A DNA stretch of 64,000 nt from Panopea generosa (taxonomy: Eukaryota; Mollusca; Bivalvia; Adapedonta; Hiatellidae): NCBI GenBank assembly GCA_029582155.1, contig CM055895.1, positions 54,750,464-54,814,463 of the forward strand. The letters run 5' to 3'. Position 1 is the first letter of the stretch. Each line of letters begins with the position of its first letter. Below are positions 11,221-22,880 of this stretch, one piece after another. The translations under genes were made by a program, and so were the position numbers. Under the pieces are notes generated by a model. The model made no database searches. It was not told the DNA's origin and saw nothing but the letters and a program-made list of their open reading frames with translations.

Positions 11221-14200
11221 TAATTTAGTGAGCGTTTAATAGCTATGAATTGTGGGACAGACATAGAATTTCCTGGTATTCCATTGGTGTAACTTTAATG
11301 GACTTGATTCGGGAGATATCAGGTTCTATGCACAGACTATCATTAAAGTAAGAAATATTTACACAACGCTACAAAAATAGAGAAATACAGGGGATTGAAA
11401 TACAAAATATAACGGTTCTATGTTTTAACTACTGATATACTCTTTAAAACAAACATGTACTTTGATGTTAGGGCAATCTGATCACCTCGGCCTTTATGCT
11501 ACACAATATACCTCTGACATAATAAGGCGCCATTTTGAAACAACTTTCAGTCACATGATAAAATAAATAATGGCGGGCACCATATATACATGTACATTGA
11601 AAATATCAACGTTGGTTAATCAATACTGATATTTTAAATTTCCCTATAAATATGACCCATGTCGAGCGTATTAATAAAAAAATCGATATAATAACGCTAT
11701 ATATTCAACTTAATGACGGATACGTAATGTGTTACTTTCACGCGAATGAACACAGACTTGTAACACAGGCGAATAGCGTTGGTGTATTCTAGAGCTATAC
11801 ACGAGGTGTATTATACGGAGGATACGGAAATACCCGATGTTTCACGATTGATGTTTGGGTTGTATTTAGATTCAACAAAAGAAGCAACGACATAGACAAA
11901 CGCGGCATCGGTGAAATGTCTCTGTAGAGTCACTTGAAATCCCAGTGATTGTTTTCATTCTCATTAAATTGACAAACACCAAGATTCGACAAAGATACAA
12001 TGTTGCTTTGACGTTATTTGACTCTACGTTTCGGATATGTTATACTTGATCCCACAATGCAATGGTGTAAACATTTAATTTGGGATAGAGACATTGCGTA
12101 AACATAGCGTTCAGCGTATTTGTTTCAAGTATTTAACAACTGTGTCAATTCTTCTTCTTTTACACGTCTGTGCATTTTTTTTCCAAATGTAATTAAAAAT
12201 TCTACATCATAAGTTAAGGTCTATATCAATGGTGTCAATAGCTTAAGATTAAAATGCACTTTTATTCACATGCGACTCATTAAAAAAATGTTTTATACCA
12301 TTCACCATCAGGTAATTCATAAAAATAAATATGATTCATGCTTTTTAAATGTTGGCTGTTCCTACATTATACGTGCTTAAATCGGCGAAAAAAATCTAAT
12401 TTAATGTTATTTATCTTAATCAGATAAAACATTATCTTCCAACATGATTGTATAGTGATATGATGATATAATATCAAGGTGGTTTGCATTCAAAATAACT
12501 CTTCCTGCCCCACCCACTAAATTAAGATAGACTGTTCATGACATAAACCAGCTGACCGAACGAGTGCCAAAAATAGCCAATTGTTTGTTTGAAATTTCTA
12601 CCTTCATTACGTATTGTTTATTCTGCTACTTGAAATAAATCTGTTAAAATGATCTACAGACGCTGGCGTGACTATAGTCGTGTCCCCGTTCAACCGGATC
12701 TACACTTTTTAAGACTTAATTCAAAATTAACAAATAACCAGTCAGTTAGAATTTAAGTATAAAGTTAAATTTGAATGGAAGCTCGTTGTAAGTGAGGTCA
12801 GTTTAGATATTGCCTACAGTTTAGTCCCTGGTAAGCTCATTCAAGAATATTTGATTAAGGATGATTATTAGTCTATCGTGCCTAAATACTAAAAATGACA
12901 ACAGATAAAATTATATTCTACACAATAGACCGCTCCTAAAATTAAGATTGCCATGGTCACATTGTAGGTCACTGAAATTGTGAATAAAAACGATCGTAAT
13001 GGTCTTAATCATATTCAAGTTAAACTTATACTTGAGAGACGTTAGAGTCTCTTGAATCAAATACTGACATAATTAATGATACGTTAAATTATCAAAATAC
13101 TTTCTCTTTACCTAGACACTTACCTAGACACTTACTTCAGATAATTTGCTTTAAGTGTGACGAGGTGGCTGCTCACAAAGTTGTAAAAGTTATAGGTATG
13201 ACTCGATCTGAAGCAAAGTTGACACTATATTTACAACATTTTTACTGCTGATGAACTGTAGTCACGCGTTTGACAAAACGCCAACCCCCATTATGCATTA
13301 AGATACCAAGTGCCTTCTTGTTTCATGGCACTCGGTACAGTATTGCTCTAATGGGACGAATTATTTAAAGATAATCTTTATAATGCGAGCCAGCCTTAAA
13401 TGACATATCCACGTCCTCCAATCGACTTATCTGGGTATATCTAGATTTTGGAGGGTGCTTTTAATAATTTTGTATACTATGGAAATGAATCGTTGCTACA
13501 AAGTCTCTACATACAATTATTACCACTGGTAAATCAAGAAAAACATTTTATCCCTACAATAAATTGTCGAGTAGAATGTTTGTTGCGGTTAAATGTAATG
13601 GTTACGGTACAGGTTAGTGCAGTTTGATTTATTACAGAGATTTAGACTTTATTACTATATGACTGTTAAAAGATATCCCCGTAGGTGAAATGATGAGAAA
13701 AAAATGTTAACCAAGGTCATAGTGACATAATGTCCTCGTCATAGGGTTGTGGTCTATCCTTGTGTTTTGACACTTTAGTTAGCATAATTTGAAGTAAGTG
13801 AATATGATAATGATAATATGATCATGCACACACATGACATGTTTTCGCTATAATCCAGACACGGAAGCTGTGTTTGAATAAATTACACGTTTATCCAATT
13901 TGTACGTTGACCTCAAAAGGAGGAACATATAACATTGTTTAAACACCTTTACAATATTTGTTGTTTGGGACTCATTCCGTGCACTTACACGCATGATTTA
14001 TCATCTTATTGATTACCACTCTTACATCTACATTAATATATATGGTGTACAATCAGGGTCAAAAGTACCGATACCGGTGTATAGCTATGATGACGGTGCA
14101 CCGATACTTTTGTTTTAACGGATGGGCTGGCATTGTAAAGATAATCATTGGTCATGCCAACCTTGAGTATGTATAATGTGACCAGGTGGGGTACTCTGTT

Positions 14201-14360
14201 GTAGTTCTTCTGTATGATACCTAAGCGGCAGCTTCACTACACTTTCTCAACAATATCTGAGAAACGAAAACTGTGTCAAGAAATTGATAATTTAAAGCGG
14301 TGCACCGATAAAATGGCGGTACACCGATGTAATCATTGCTCCACTGTTAATATAAAAAGT
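11221..14360. other. AT-rich unique sequence, no gene seen
   Basis: No supported feature. A pair of CTAGACACTTAC units at 13112-13135 is a short tandem duplication that creates donor-like sites on the minus strand. The 72 nt beside it (13136-13207) is a pseudo-exon candidate without family likeness. Confidence 0.45.
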
Positions 14361-14450
14361 GGCGAGTCTGTCGTGGTTGAGTGCTTTTAAATGCTATCTT
14401 ATCACTTATCTCTCAACGCTAATGTCGTAGGTTCGAGTCCCACTCGCTCC
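14361..14450 (+). pseudogene. tRNA-like sequence (class II, Leu/Ser-like), family E copy 1
   Basis: Ninety nucleotides with a seven-pair acceptor stem possible (GGCGAGT with ACTCGCT, one G-T pair), a box-B-like GTAGGTTCGAGTCCCAC T-arm with one mismatch, and a length suggesting a long variable arm. The D-arm/box A region (TGTCGTGGTTGAGTGC) and anticodon stem are poor. A relative at 53050-53126 shares TCACTTATCTC and GTCGTAGGTTCGAG, so this is more likely a tRNA pseudogene or the head of a SINE than a working tRNA gene. Confidence 0.5.
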
Positions 14451-14470
14451 AAAAACGTTATGTGAGATTG

Positions 14471-14851
14471 TTATATGCCGATGCATCGCCATAGAAACTG
14501 CGCATCAGTACCGTTGCTTTTGACCCTGTTTGTACACCATACATAACGTAACCAAAATACGAAAACAGCAGCCATCGTTGTAATATATCTTAAAGAATGT
14601 TGAAAGATAAGCTCTATACACATAATTATACAATCGATTCCCGGGAACCAGACCATATGTGAAAACTGTTCCCCAGTTATCTCGTCTCTCAGTGAGTTTA
14701 GCTGCCCCATTGCATTTTGCATTATGTTGAACGAAACGTAAACAACCTCATTCACTGTCGAATTTAGTTTGATATGGACAGTGTAGGTTTTGTAAACGTT
14801 TAATGTCATATGGGAACGCAAAAAGCTCCCGTTTATTTGATTAACTCTCAT
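14471..14851 (-). CDS. Unrecognised 126-codon open frame
   Basis: The longest non-repetitive ATG-initiated open frame in the window. I recognise no family. The C-terminal half has a hydrophobic run (CIIMCIELIF and then TTMAAVFVFWLRYVW) that could span a membrane once. There is no clear signal peptide, no splice support, and an in-frame TGA lies just upstream of the start. Base composition is slightly less AT-rich than its surroundings. One such frame is about what chance predicts for 64 kb of this composition, so it may be meaningless. The stop lies about 20 bp from the tRNA-like sequence, on the other strand. Confidence 0.15.
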   Translation of the reverse strand: MRVNQINGSFLRSHMTLNVYKTYTVHIKLNSTVNEVVYVSFNIMQNAMGQLNSLRDEITGEQFSHMVWFPGIDCIIMCIELIFQHSLRYITTMAAVFVFWLRYVWCTNRVKSNGTDAQFLWRCIGI

Positions 14852-15164
14852 TTTAAATATTCAGTTTTTAAAGTAGGGTAATCCAGGATTTCTCCTCTAG
14901 GGTGGTCCTGGCGATGAATAATCGAAACACTGATCTGAAGTTGTGATAATTCCTCAATAACATTAACCGGATGTGATTTGTATAAGTTGTAAACGCTTGT
15001 TTCAAAAGTGTGGTAAAATAAATACGTTTTAAAAAATACATAATTTATGCTAAGTCGGATAGTGGTTACATTGTTTAGCTCCTAGTCAGTTAGTCATTAG
15101 TAACAACCCCTTTTACATGATAAGGGTTCTACACAAACAGCCGTGTATTCCAAAATAAGGTAAC
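14852..15164. other. Unique sequence
   Basis: Nothing recognised. Confidence 0.5.
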
Positions 15165-15316
15165 TTAAGGGTGTCCTCCTGTGCAGGATCAGTACTAAGC
15201 ATATGTGGATAAGGAGTCTTGATCAAGGACTACAAACATAGCCGTGGCGGAGAATCGAACCCGCGACCCTCTGATCCTGAGTCCGATGCTATACCAGTGG
15301 ACCACGTGCTCCACAA
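15165..15316 (-). mobile_element. tRNA-derived SINE, family B, copy 3
   Basis: The best-preserved head of the family. On the minus strand: GGAGCACGTGGTCCACTGGT, ATAGCATCGGACTCAGGATC, then box-B-like GGGTCGCGGGTTCGATTCTC and CCGCCACGGCTATG. The body ends in TGCTTAGTACTGATCCTGCA, also seen in the copy at 50925. A minus-strand open frame (15230-15448) runs through the head and is an artefact. Confidence 0.8.
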
Positions 15317-16099
15317 AATGATATGGTGGTTCGCTGTTTGCAAATGGTATGAATTTGATATGAAATTAAGAGCGAACTGAATGTCCACTCTTAAATGTTG
15401 CTTGAACTGTACTAATAAGCCAATTTCCTCAAACTTACTTATACTCATATAATATCATTTTCCGATCCAGCGAGTTCTTTCATGTTTTGTCTGCTCTTTG
15501 ATTATTCATGAATGCACTTTAAATGAGCTGTATACATCACAATTTCTACATAACACGTGCCTGCAGTTGCAGTTAACCCATAAAACAAAGTTTTCATTTT
15601 CTGTACCATTACCTCCAAATTATCAGAAAATTTCAAATTGTGTTACATATGTTAGATCTATTTAATTGTATTCAAACGCTTCTGAAAGATTAGCCGAATC
15701 ATTTATCGCATGTTCAGTTGAGACGTTTGTTTACATTAAAACATATATTGGCTCCAGCGAGCTATGCAGTGGTGATTTTACTGTCAGTATAGTGCTGGTT
15801 ATCTAAGAACAAAGTACACTTTCATAAATATATTTTTATTGAATGCAATTATTCCTGTATTAGAGCTCTTGTTAATATGTTGTTTGTGTAGGAGTTGATC
15901 CACATTAATCAAATTGTTTCTTATTTTAAGATAAAATGATGATGTAGACAGCGTGTTTATATCCGACTTCTGTTGTTGTTTTTTTTGCTCGAATACTTAT
16001 AAAAGTGTCTGCGTGACTTGAAACTTTTCATGTTTTGTGCAATGCCTCTGGTACTGCCCAGTGCCGCGCTCATGTGTTTTAACCGGACTTAATCTAATT
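15317..16099. other. AT-rich unique sequence
   Basis: Nothing recognised. Confidence 0.5.
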
Positions 16100-17625
16100 G
16101 TTTCACTGAATGGAAGTTCAATGTTCAAATCACGTTTCAATATCAATGTGTCTTCGAATTGAAGCAGTCCAGTATCCGAATCACCTTTCAATGTAAATAT
16201 TTCATCGAATTACAGCCCTGTATTCGAATCACTCTTCAATATAAACATTTAATCAAAGGACGTCCTGTGTTTGCATCACGATTCAATCTAAACGTTTCAT
16301 CAAATGACAGCCCTGTGTTCGAATCACTCTTCAATATAAACATTTAATCAAAGGACGTCCTGTGTTTGTATCACGATTCAATCTAAATGTTTTATCGAAT
16401 GACAGCCCTGTGTTCGAATCACTCTTCAATATAAACATTCAATCAAAGGACGTCCTGTGTTTGTATCACGATTCAATCTAAATGTTTTATCGAATGACAG
16501 CCCTGTGTTCGAATCACTCTTCAATATAAACATTTAATCAAAAGACGTGCTGTGCTTGTATCACGATTCAAACTAAATGTTTTATCGAATGACAGCCCTG
16601 TGGTCGATTCACTCTTCAATATAAACATTTAATCAAAGGACGTCCTGTGCTTGTATCACGATTCAAACTAAATGTTTTATCGAATGACATCCCTGTGTTC
16701 GAATCACTCTTCAATATAAACATTTAATCAAAGGACGTCCTGTGTTTGTATCACGATTCAATCTAAATGTTTTATCTAATGACAGCCCTATGTTCAAATC
16801 ACTCTTCAATATAAACATTTAATAAAAGGACGTCCTGTGTTTGTATCACGATTCAATCTAAATGTTTTATTGAATGACAGCCCTGTGTTCGAATCACTCT
16901 TCAATATAAACATTTAACCAAAGGACGTCCTGTGTTTGTATCACGATTCAATCTAGATGTTTTATCGAATGACAGCCCTGTGTTCGAATCACTCTTCAAT
17001 ATAAACATTTAATCAAAGGACGTCCTATGCTTGTATCACTATTCAATCTAAATGTTTTATCTAATGACAGTCCTGTGTTCGAATCACTCTTCAATATAAA
17101 CATTTAATCAAAGGGCATCCTGTGTTTGTATCACGATTCAATCTAGGTGTTTTATCGAATGACAGCCCTGTGTTCGAATCACTCTTCAATATAAACATTT
17201 AATCAAAGGACGTCCTGTGGTAGTATCACGATTCAAACTAAATGTTTTATTGAATGACAGCCCTGTGTTCGAATCGCTCTTCAATATAAAGTCCTGTGTT
17301 TGACTCACGATTCAATGTAAATGCTCATTGACTTGCAGTCCTGTGTTTGACTCACGGTTCAATTTAAATGCTCATCGACTGGCAGTCTTGTGTTTGACTC
17401 ACGGTTCAATTTAAATGATCATCGACTGGCAGTCCTGTGTTTGACTCACGGTTCAATTTAAATGATCATCGACTGGCAGTCCTGTGTTTGATTCACGATT
17501 CAATTTAAATGCTCATTGACTGGGAGTCCTGTATTCGAATTACGTTTCAATCTAAACGTTGCATCGACTAGTAGTTTTATGTTTGAGGCGAGTTCAATCT
17601 TAATGTTTCGTTGAATGGGAGGTTC
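16100..17625. repeat. Satellite block: 95-bp dimeric core with 47-bp monomeric edges
   Basis: Core (about 16212-17290): exact 95-bp periodicity. GACAG(C/T) anchors fall at 16306, 16401, 16496, 16591, 16686 (GACAT), 16781, 16876, 16971, 17066, 17161 and 17256. Each unit is a dimer of two related halves, one with CACTCTTCAATATAAACATT and the other with CACGATTCAATCTAAATGTT. Edges: 16100-16211 and 17291-17625 are single 47-48 bp monomers (for example GTCCTGTGTTTGACTCACG ... ACTGGCA) that are more diverged outward. The outermost monomers on both sides carry GAATGG(G)AG. Open frames here are incidental. Confidence 0.95.
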
Positions 17626-17738
17626 ATGCTAAGAATAATAAGTTCAACCATGATCATAATATCAATTTATAACCTCATGTAAACAAAACATTCACTTATC
17701 ATTAAAACATACTACCCTTGTACGGACAATTTCAATAG
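17626..17738. other. Unique spacer between satellite and exon candidate
   Basis: Contains a weak acceptor-like TTCAATAG ending at 17738. Confidence 0.4.
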
Positions 17739-17750
17739 TATTTAACGGAC

Positions 17751-17789
17751 ATGAGAATACAAGTGGTTGAGACGTTGTTCACTGGCCAG
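17751..17789 (+). CDS. Candidate start-codon exon (13 codons)
   Basis: Seen: ATG with G at -3, thirteen open codons reading MRIQVVETLFTGQ, and a textbook donor (CAG followed by GTAAGTA) from 17790. The exon would leave in phase 0. A weak acceptor at 17731-17738 could place 12 nt of 5' UTR before the ATG. Inference: the peptide resembles the first beta strand and turn of ubiquitin-like folds, including the FERM F1 lobe, and its phase fits the micro-exon at 62876-62917. No transcript evidence is available here and the acceptor is poor, so this may be a chance donor. Confidence 0.2.
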
Positions 17790-18290
17790 GTAAGTAATAT
17801 ACTAGTGTAAAACTGACGGCCCAGCACTTCACAAAACAGAGTTGACCTTCCGTCAAGCACTCTACAAGGGTGATTTGTAATCCTACAAGTACCAAAATAT
17901 TGTACAATCATAATGCAGATACTTTACTTAAAGCCTTAGCAAGGCCCCGATCAAAGAGAAAAACCATTGCTTGCATCTGATTAAATCTTGTATGTATATA
18001 CACCTATCAATTTATTTAAAATCTCATACGTTTGCGTTTGAATATAACGGTTTAATGCGGTTTTATTTCATTTATCAAGACAATATTTGTACAATCTGAA
18101 ATTCTTACCCGTATCGCTGATCAACTTATCGATGTTGAAATAAATGTCTGACTATAAGATAAATGGCCTACTAAGGTCCACATTCATCTTAGGTTTGCAG
18201 AACAACAAATTTAATCCCCAGGAGATGCTTTGGTTTAAAGGTATGGGTAATGGTTACAGCGATACAAAAATAAAAATTGCAGTTTCGTAT
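17790..18290. other. AT-rich unique sequence
   Basis: Nothing recognised. The frame at 18144-18410 runs into the GAGAAT repeat. Confidence 0.5.
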
Positions 18291-18678
18291 TTGATTGGAA
18301 TGAGAATGGTAGTAAAAATGAGAATGAGAATTAGAATGAGACAGGAAATGAGAATTAGAATGATTATAATAATTAGACTGAGAATTAGAATGAGATGGAA
18401 ACGAGAATGAGATCGAGATCAAGATCAAGTTCGAGAATGAGATCGAGAATGAGAATGAACATGGCTCGAGAATGAGAACGAGGCCGCGAATGAGAATGAG
18501 AATGACACGTAAATGAGAACGAGGCCGAGAATGTGATCGCGATCGAGAATGATAATTAGAATGATAAAAAGAATGAAATTATATTGAGAACGAGAACGAG
18601 AAAGAGAAAGAGAAAGAGAAAGAGAACGAGAGAGAGAAAGAGAAGAGAAAGAGAATGAGAACGAGAAAGATAATGATA
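18291..18678. repeat. Purine-rich (GAGAAT)n-type minisatellite
   Basis: Imperfect hexamers GAGAAT, GAGATC, GAGAAC and GAGAAA on the plus strand, nearly all purines, with a cleaner GAGAAA segment at about 18595-18660. Long polypurine runs of this kind can form triplex DNA (established). Serine/leucine-rich frames on the minus strand and Arg/Met-rich frames on the plus strand are by-products. Confidence 0.95.
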
Positions 18679-19500
18679 ATACAATAGTTATCATTTTATG
18701 ATAATATGATTACATCTGTATTTACTGTTATACGAAACAGACGACAGTGGAATGTGTTTTATCGCCTTCAAAGACTTTTGTATTTGAGGAGTTACTTTAA
18801 TTATGATTGTCATTGATTGCAAATTAAAAACTAATAAATTTAAAAAGGTATGAGCAACAATTACTACCACAGGAATTTATAAACGGTATATCCTTGGTCT
18901 CAGAAGAGCATTTTAATTTTAAAACAAAAAGAAATCTCTGTTTAATTATTCATGTTATTTTTCGCTATTGTACTGATGTGCATTTTTTAATAAGTTCCGA
19001 TGATTAATTGGCCTGTGTTTTAGATATTTGTTTTCAGTCTATTATTGCAGTAGAAGATAATATTTATCTTGTTTTTCGTACCTCATCCCATTCGCCTTTT
19101 TTTATTTATTTTTGCCATATTTCTACAGGGACAGATAATTAAGTCTAAGAGTATAGTTTAAACCGTTAAAATTTGGAACGTCCGCTCCTGGAAGCTGTAA
19201 AGAGCACGCGTCGTTCAAGTTACGTAAATGGGTTACATGAAGCAGACGACTATTTTCGTCTTAAAAGGGACACTTGGAATTGTTGGAAACATCTTAACAC
19301 TATAAATATATGGAGATATCTTCAAGCAATAAAGGTTCATTTCATATAAAATTACTATAGTCACGCTCATTTTAAAAATAATTATTGAAATCTTTAAAAT
19401 ACGAATTACTTTCTGTTATATTGGAAAAAACTACTCTATATGTTAAAGTTGGCCACAGTCATGCAAACTAAAAGTTTACCAGAAGTATGCCCTTTTCCAA
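18679..19500. other. AT-rich unique sequence
   Basis: Nothing recognised. A GC-richer patch lies at 19175-19260 without a lasting frame. Confidence 0.5.
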
Positions 19501-19533
19501 CATAAAAACAAATGCAGGGTCTGCACGCAAACT

Positions 19534-19845
19534 TCATATTTGCATCATGTAATATGTATTATTTATTTTGCCGTAACACTTCCATCCTTTACGGTCTCCA
19601 TCAACGGCGTTTATTGCATTAAACTTTGCAAAATGTAATATATATTCCTGACAATCATCTAACCTATGGTTAAAACATTTCGATGAAATGGTTGATAGAA
19701 TCGTGTCTATTAGTAAGGCGCGATCACAGTAGTCTGGTCTGTCAATTTTTTGGGTGTTCACCAACTTATCCCCGTATATACGAAAGTGCCAGGAAATATA
19801 GTGTAAATTGAGTTGTTTTCAGAATTACCTAGTGTGCCTTTAAGC
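19534..19845 (-). CDS. Unrecognised open stretch, possible coding relic
   Basis: About 100 codons are open from just after a TGA near 19843 to a TGA at 19534. It contains WHFRIYGDKLV, DRPDYCDRALLIDTILS and NAVDGDRKGWKCYG. Amino-acid composition looks protein-like (varied, with charged residues and Cys), but there is no family I can name. No ATG lies in the first part of the frame and no acceptor precedes it. By chance several frames of this length are expected in the window. It may be a terminal exon, a transposon fragment, or noise. Confidence 0.2.
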
Positions 19846-20308
19846 GGTGTGCTATTGATCTAGGCTTTGTCAGTGCTCCCGGGGTATTAGCATGATGAAT
19901 GTGTAGGTGAAGTTTATACTTGATTATATTGTTATCTGTCAATTCATCTAAAGATGACTTTGACAATTTCAAAGAAATTACATAATGTTATCGTGTTTCG
20001 GCTTTGTATACTCTGATACGTGGTGAGAGGGACTTATCAGATAAAGTCGATAACAGCCAAACATGAATAAATCAATAAGTCATGTTAAATCTAAAAATAT
20101 TAGGATTTAAGACATAAAAAATTAAATTTCTGCAAATATGTTAACGCCTTAAAGTACGTTGTATCTCCCTCTACGGTTCATAAAGGCTAAAAAAAAGCCG
20201 TCGATTAAGTTTTTTCCTGACATTTTTTTTCAATAGTTCCCTAATTTGTAAACTACTGAGTGACTGGCGTTGCTATTGTTGTTGGTTTAAACACGATCTT
20301 TTGTTATC
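19846..20308. other. AT-rich unique sequence
   Basis: Nothing recognised. Confidence 0.5.
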
Positions 20309-20972
20309 AGCATATAATATATTCATATATTCGATATACAGCATATAACATGTACATATATTCGATATACAGCATATAACATATACATATATTCGATATA
20401 CAGCATATAACATATTCATATATTCGATATACAGCAATATAACATATTCATATATTCGATATACAGCATATAACATATTCATATATTCGATATACAGCAT
20501 ATAACATATACATATATTCGATATAACATATACATATATTCGATATACAGCATATAACATATACATATATTCGATTTACAGCATATAACATATTCATATA
20601 TTCGATATACAGCAATATAACATATTCATATATTCGATATACAGCATATAACATATTCATATATTCGATATACAGCATATAACATATACATATATTCGAT
20701 ATAACATATACATATATTCGATATACAGCATATAACATATACATATATGCGATATACAGCATATAACATATACATATATTCGATTTACAGCATATAACAT
20801 ATTCATATATTCGATATACAGCATATAACATATACATATATTCGATATAACATATACATATATTCGATATACAGCATATAACATATACATATATTCGATT
20901 TACAGCATATAACATGTACATATATTCAATATACAGCATATAACATATACATACATTCGATATACAGCAATA
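20309..20972. repeat. 31-bp AT-rich tandem array
   Basis: About 21 units of a 31-bp sequence built from CATATAACATATACATAT plus ATTCGATATACAG, with variants ATTCATAT, CGATTTACAG and shortened units that lack CAGC. Blocks of several units recur in the same order, so there is some higher-order structure. The tyrosine-rich open frames of up to about 200 codons on the minus strand arise because 31 bp times three has no stop; they are not genes. Confidence 0.95.
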
Positions 20973-21031
20973 TATAACAACAAAATTGAGAAGAAAGCTA
21001 TTTTTGCTTGTAAAAAGTCTCTCTTCTGAAC

Positions 21032-21353
21032 TGTTGTTGTTGTTGCTGTGTACGGTGATTAGCGTTTCTTTCAATAAGTCTGAAGTCATATCGCGACGGT
21101 GTCTACTTGGGACAGTATTCTAAGCGCTGCCACACTAGAGTATCATGCCGTAGACACATTGTGTGATAACCCACCCAGTCACATTATACTGACAGCGGTC
21201 CGACCAGATCAAGAGCTAAGCTCTAAATGCTGAGCACTAAGCGAGGAAGCTTCTGGTACCATTTTCGGGTCTTTGATATGGTCCGGCCGGAGGGTTGAAT
21301 CCACGACCTTCCGCATGCGAGTCGGACGCTCTGTCTCTAGACCACCGTTGCGG
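21032..21353 (-). mobile_element. SINE-A copy 2
   Basis: Full-length minus-strand copy. The head has CGCATGCGGAAGGTCGTGG. The body has CTTCCTCGCTTAGTGCTCAG, AATGTGACTGGGTGGG and GTAGACACCGTCGCGATATG. It ends with a (CAA)n tail seen as TTGTTGTTGTTGTTG at 21032. It lies about 60 bp from the end of the 31-bp array. The frame at 21209-21412 is a by-product. Confidence 0.9.
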
Positions 21354-21720
21354 ACGGAATGTTTGAATTCGTTTTGATGAGACATAGGTGTAGTTGCCGG
21401 GACCTTGGTCAAATCTTATGAGTGAAGGATATTAATTAAAGCATATGATCAAAGAAACAAGTAAGCCCCAATCTGTTCTTTGTTCTGCATCTCTATTGAT
21501 TTTGCTAATGCGACAAATATCCCTGTTATTAGGAAGTATGCCACTTGATAAAGGCACTTTAAATCACTCGTCGGAAGTCATTAAGAAAGACAAAATGAAA
21601 CAAGACGACGCTCACTGAAAATTCGATTAGGTGAATACGACTTTACGTCGATACTATTATGTGGCGATAGCATGCTGTATCGTCGTTTTTGCAGACAAAG
21701 AAATCACTAGTATTATAGTC
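21354..21720. other. Unique sequence between SINE copies
   Basis: Nothing recognised. Confidence 0.5.
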
Positions 21721-22040
21721 GTAGTTGTATGGCGTTTAGCGTCGCCTTCAACAAAAAAAAATGCTTCAGCTATAACTCGACGGTGTCTACTTGAAACGGT
21801 ATTCTTAGCGCTGCTACACTGGAATATCATGCTGCAGACATATGGAATGATACCCCAACCAAGTCACATTATACTGACACCGGGCCGACCAGACCAAGAA
21901 CTTTCCTCTTAATGCTGAGCGCCAAGCCAGGAAGCTTCTAGTACCATTTTTTCTCAGCTATTTGGTATGACCCGGCCGGGTATCAAGTCTACGGCCGTCC
22001 GTATACGACACGAACACTCTACCACTAGACTACGCTTCGG
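21721..22040 (-). mobile_element. SINE-A copy 3
   Basis: Full-length minus-strand copy, same landmarks as copy 2, with an A-rich insertion in the tail-proximal part (21750-21765 region). The head at about 21965-22040 has diverged box B (GGCCGTAGACTTGATACCC on the minus strand). Confidence 0.9.
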
Positions 22041-22228
22041 TACAAATATAGATGACCATAATGGAGGTAGCCGAGGCATGTCACCTTTTATACATCCATG
22101 AATAAAGTAATTTCGGTTACAGTTTTAAAAAAACAAATCGTTTAAAGAAATAAATTAAACATTCGCCAATTCAATGATAAAATTGACAATCACCATTATG
22201 CTATAACAGGACTCTAAACTTGTGGGTT

Positions 22229-22417
22229 TAACCCTTTACTCCATAGATACGCGTTTTCCCGCACCAATCACAGAAGGCCTTTGAAAACAACGCAGGAAGA
22301 GTTCCGATTGCTCGTAACGAACACTTCCTGCACTGTTTTCCACTCTGTCAGTTAATATAAACATAATTCACCCATTGTTGATACGGGGTAGTGGTGTCCT
22401 TTATGTGGTAAAGGGTG
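22229..22417. repeat. Short inverted-repeat element ending in ACCCTTTAC
   Basis: ACCCTTTACTCCATAG at 22231 and, inverted, GTGGTAAAGGGTG near 22405-22417 delimit about 190 bp with GC-richer ends (ACGCGTTTTCCCGC; AAAGCGCGTGCGTGC just outside). This could be a small MITE. Inner arms are poorly matched. Confidence 0.35.
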
Positions 22418-22720
22418 AAAGCGCGTGCGTGCTCATTGTAAACACGTCTGTTTACATTTTACAACGTATAATTGTAATTAAATTATCAAAATTTATTTCA
22501 TGGTTCATAAATCATATTTAAACATTTTAAGTTAAAGGACGTTTTTTTTGCAATTGCAAATGTTCTTTGGGTTAAACAGTATACGTTAACCCGCGTTAAG
22601 TGATCACTAGACCAGAGAGCATTACTGTAATAAATCATAAACAGTCTTATATAACATCAATTTAGATATTCGTTTCAAACCGTTTAAACCAAATTATCAT
22701 AAAACACCAATTTCAATAGC
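22418..22720. other. AT-rich unique sequence
   Basis: Nothing recognised. Confidence 0.5.
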
Positions 22721-22724
22721 GGCT

Positions 22725-22880
22725 CTACTCTTTAAAACCCCAGTGTACGCTCCCCAACCCCCTCCCCTTCAAAACTTCCATATTTCATTAAAATCCACTA
22801 TATTTCTACTGAAAAGCATATATGCCTGTTCAGATTTTGGGTTGCGCCACCATTAAGCTGAAAACTTAGATCCGCCCCTG
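22725..22880 (-). mobile_element. Possible hAT-type transposon terminus
   Basis: On the minus strand the segment starts CAGGGGCGGATCTAAG (22880 downward) and runs into a G-rich tract (complement of CCCCAACCCCCTCCCC at 22749-22764). CAG(G/T)GGCGGATC-type ends followed by G-runs are common on animal hAT elements (from general knowledge). No opposite end or 8-bp target duplication was found nearby, so it may be a solo fragment. Confidence 0.3.

Noticed and set aside
13136..13207. 72-nt minus-strand pseudo-exon between TTGCTTCAG and GTAAGTG
   Set aside because: Open in one frame, but low-complexity peptide, and the donor arises from a short tandem duplication.
16100..17290. CRISPR-like array
   Set aside because: Units are contiguous dimeric tandem repeats without unique spacers, in a eukaryotic setting.
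18425..18694. Serine/leucine-rich 89-codon frame
   Set aside because: By-product of the GAGAAT/GAGAAA array.
20273..21089. 213-codon Tyr/Ile-rich minus-strand frame
   Set aside because: Product of the 31-bp repeat; three units make 31 codons without a stop.
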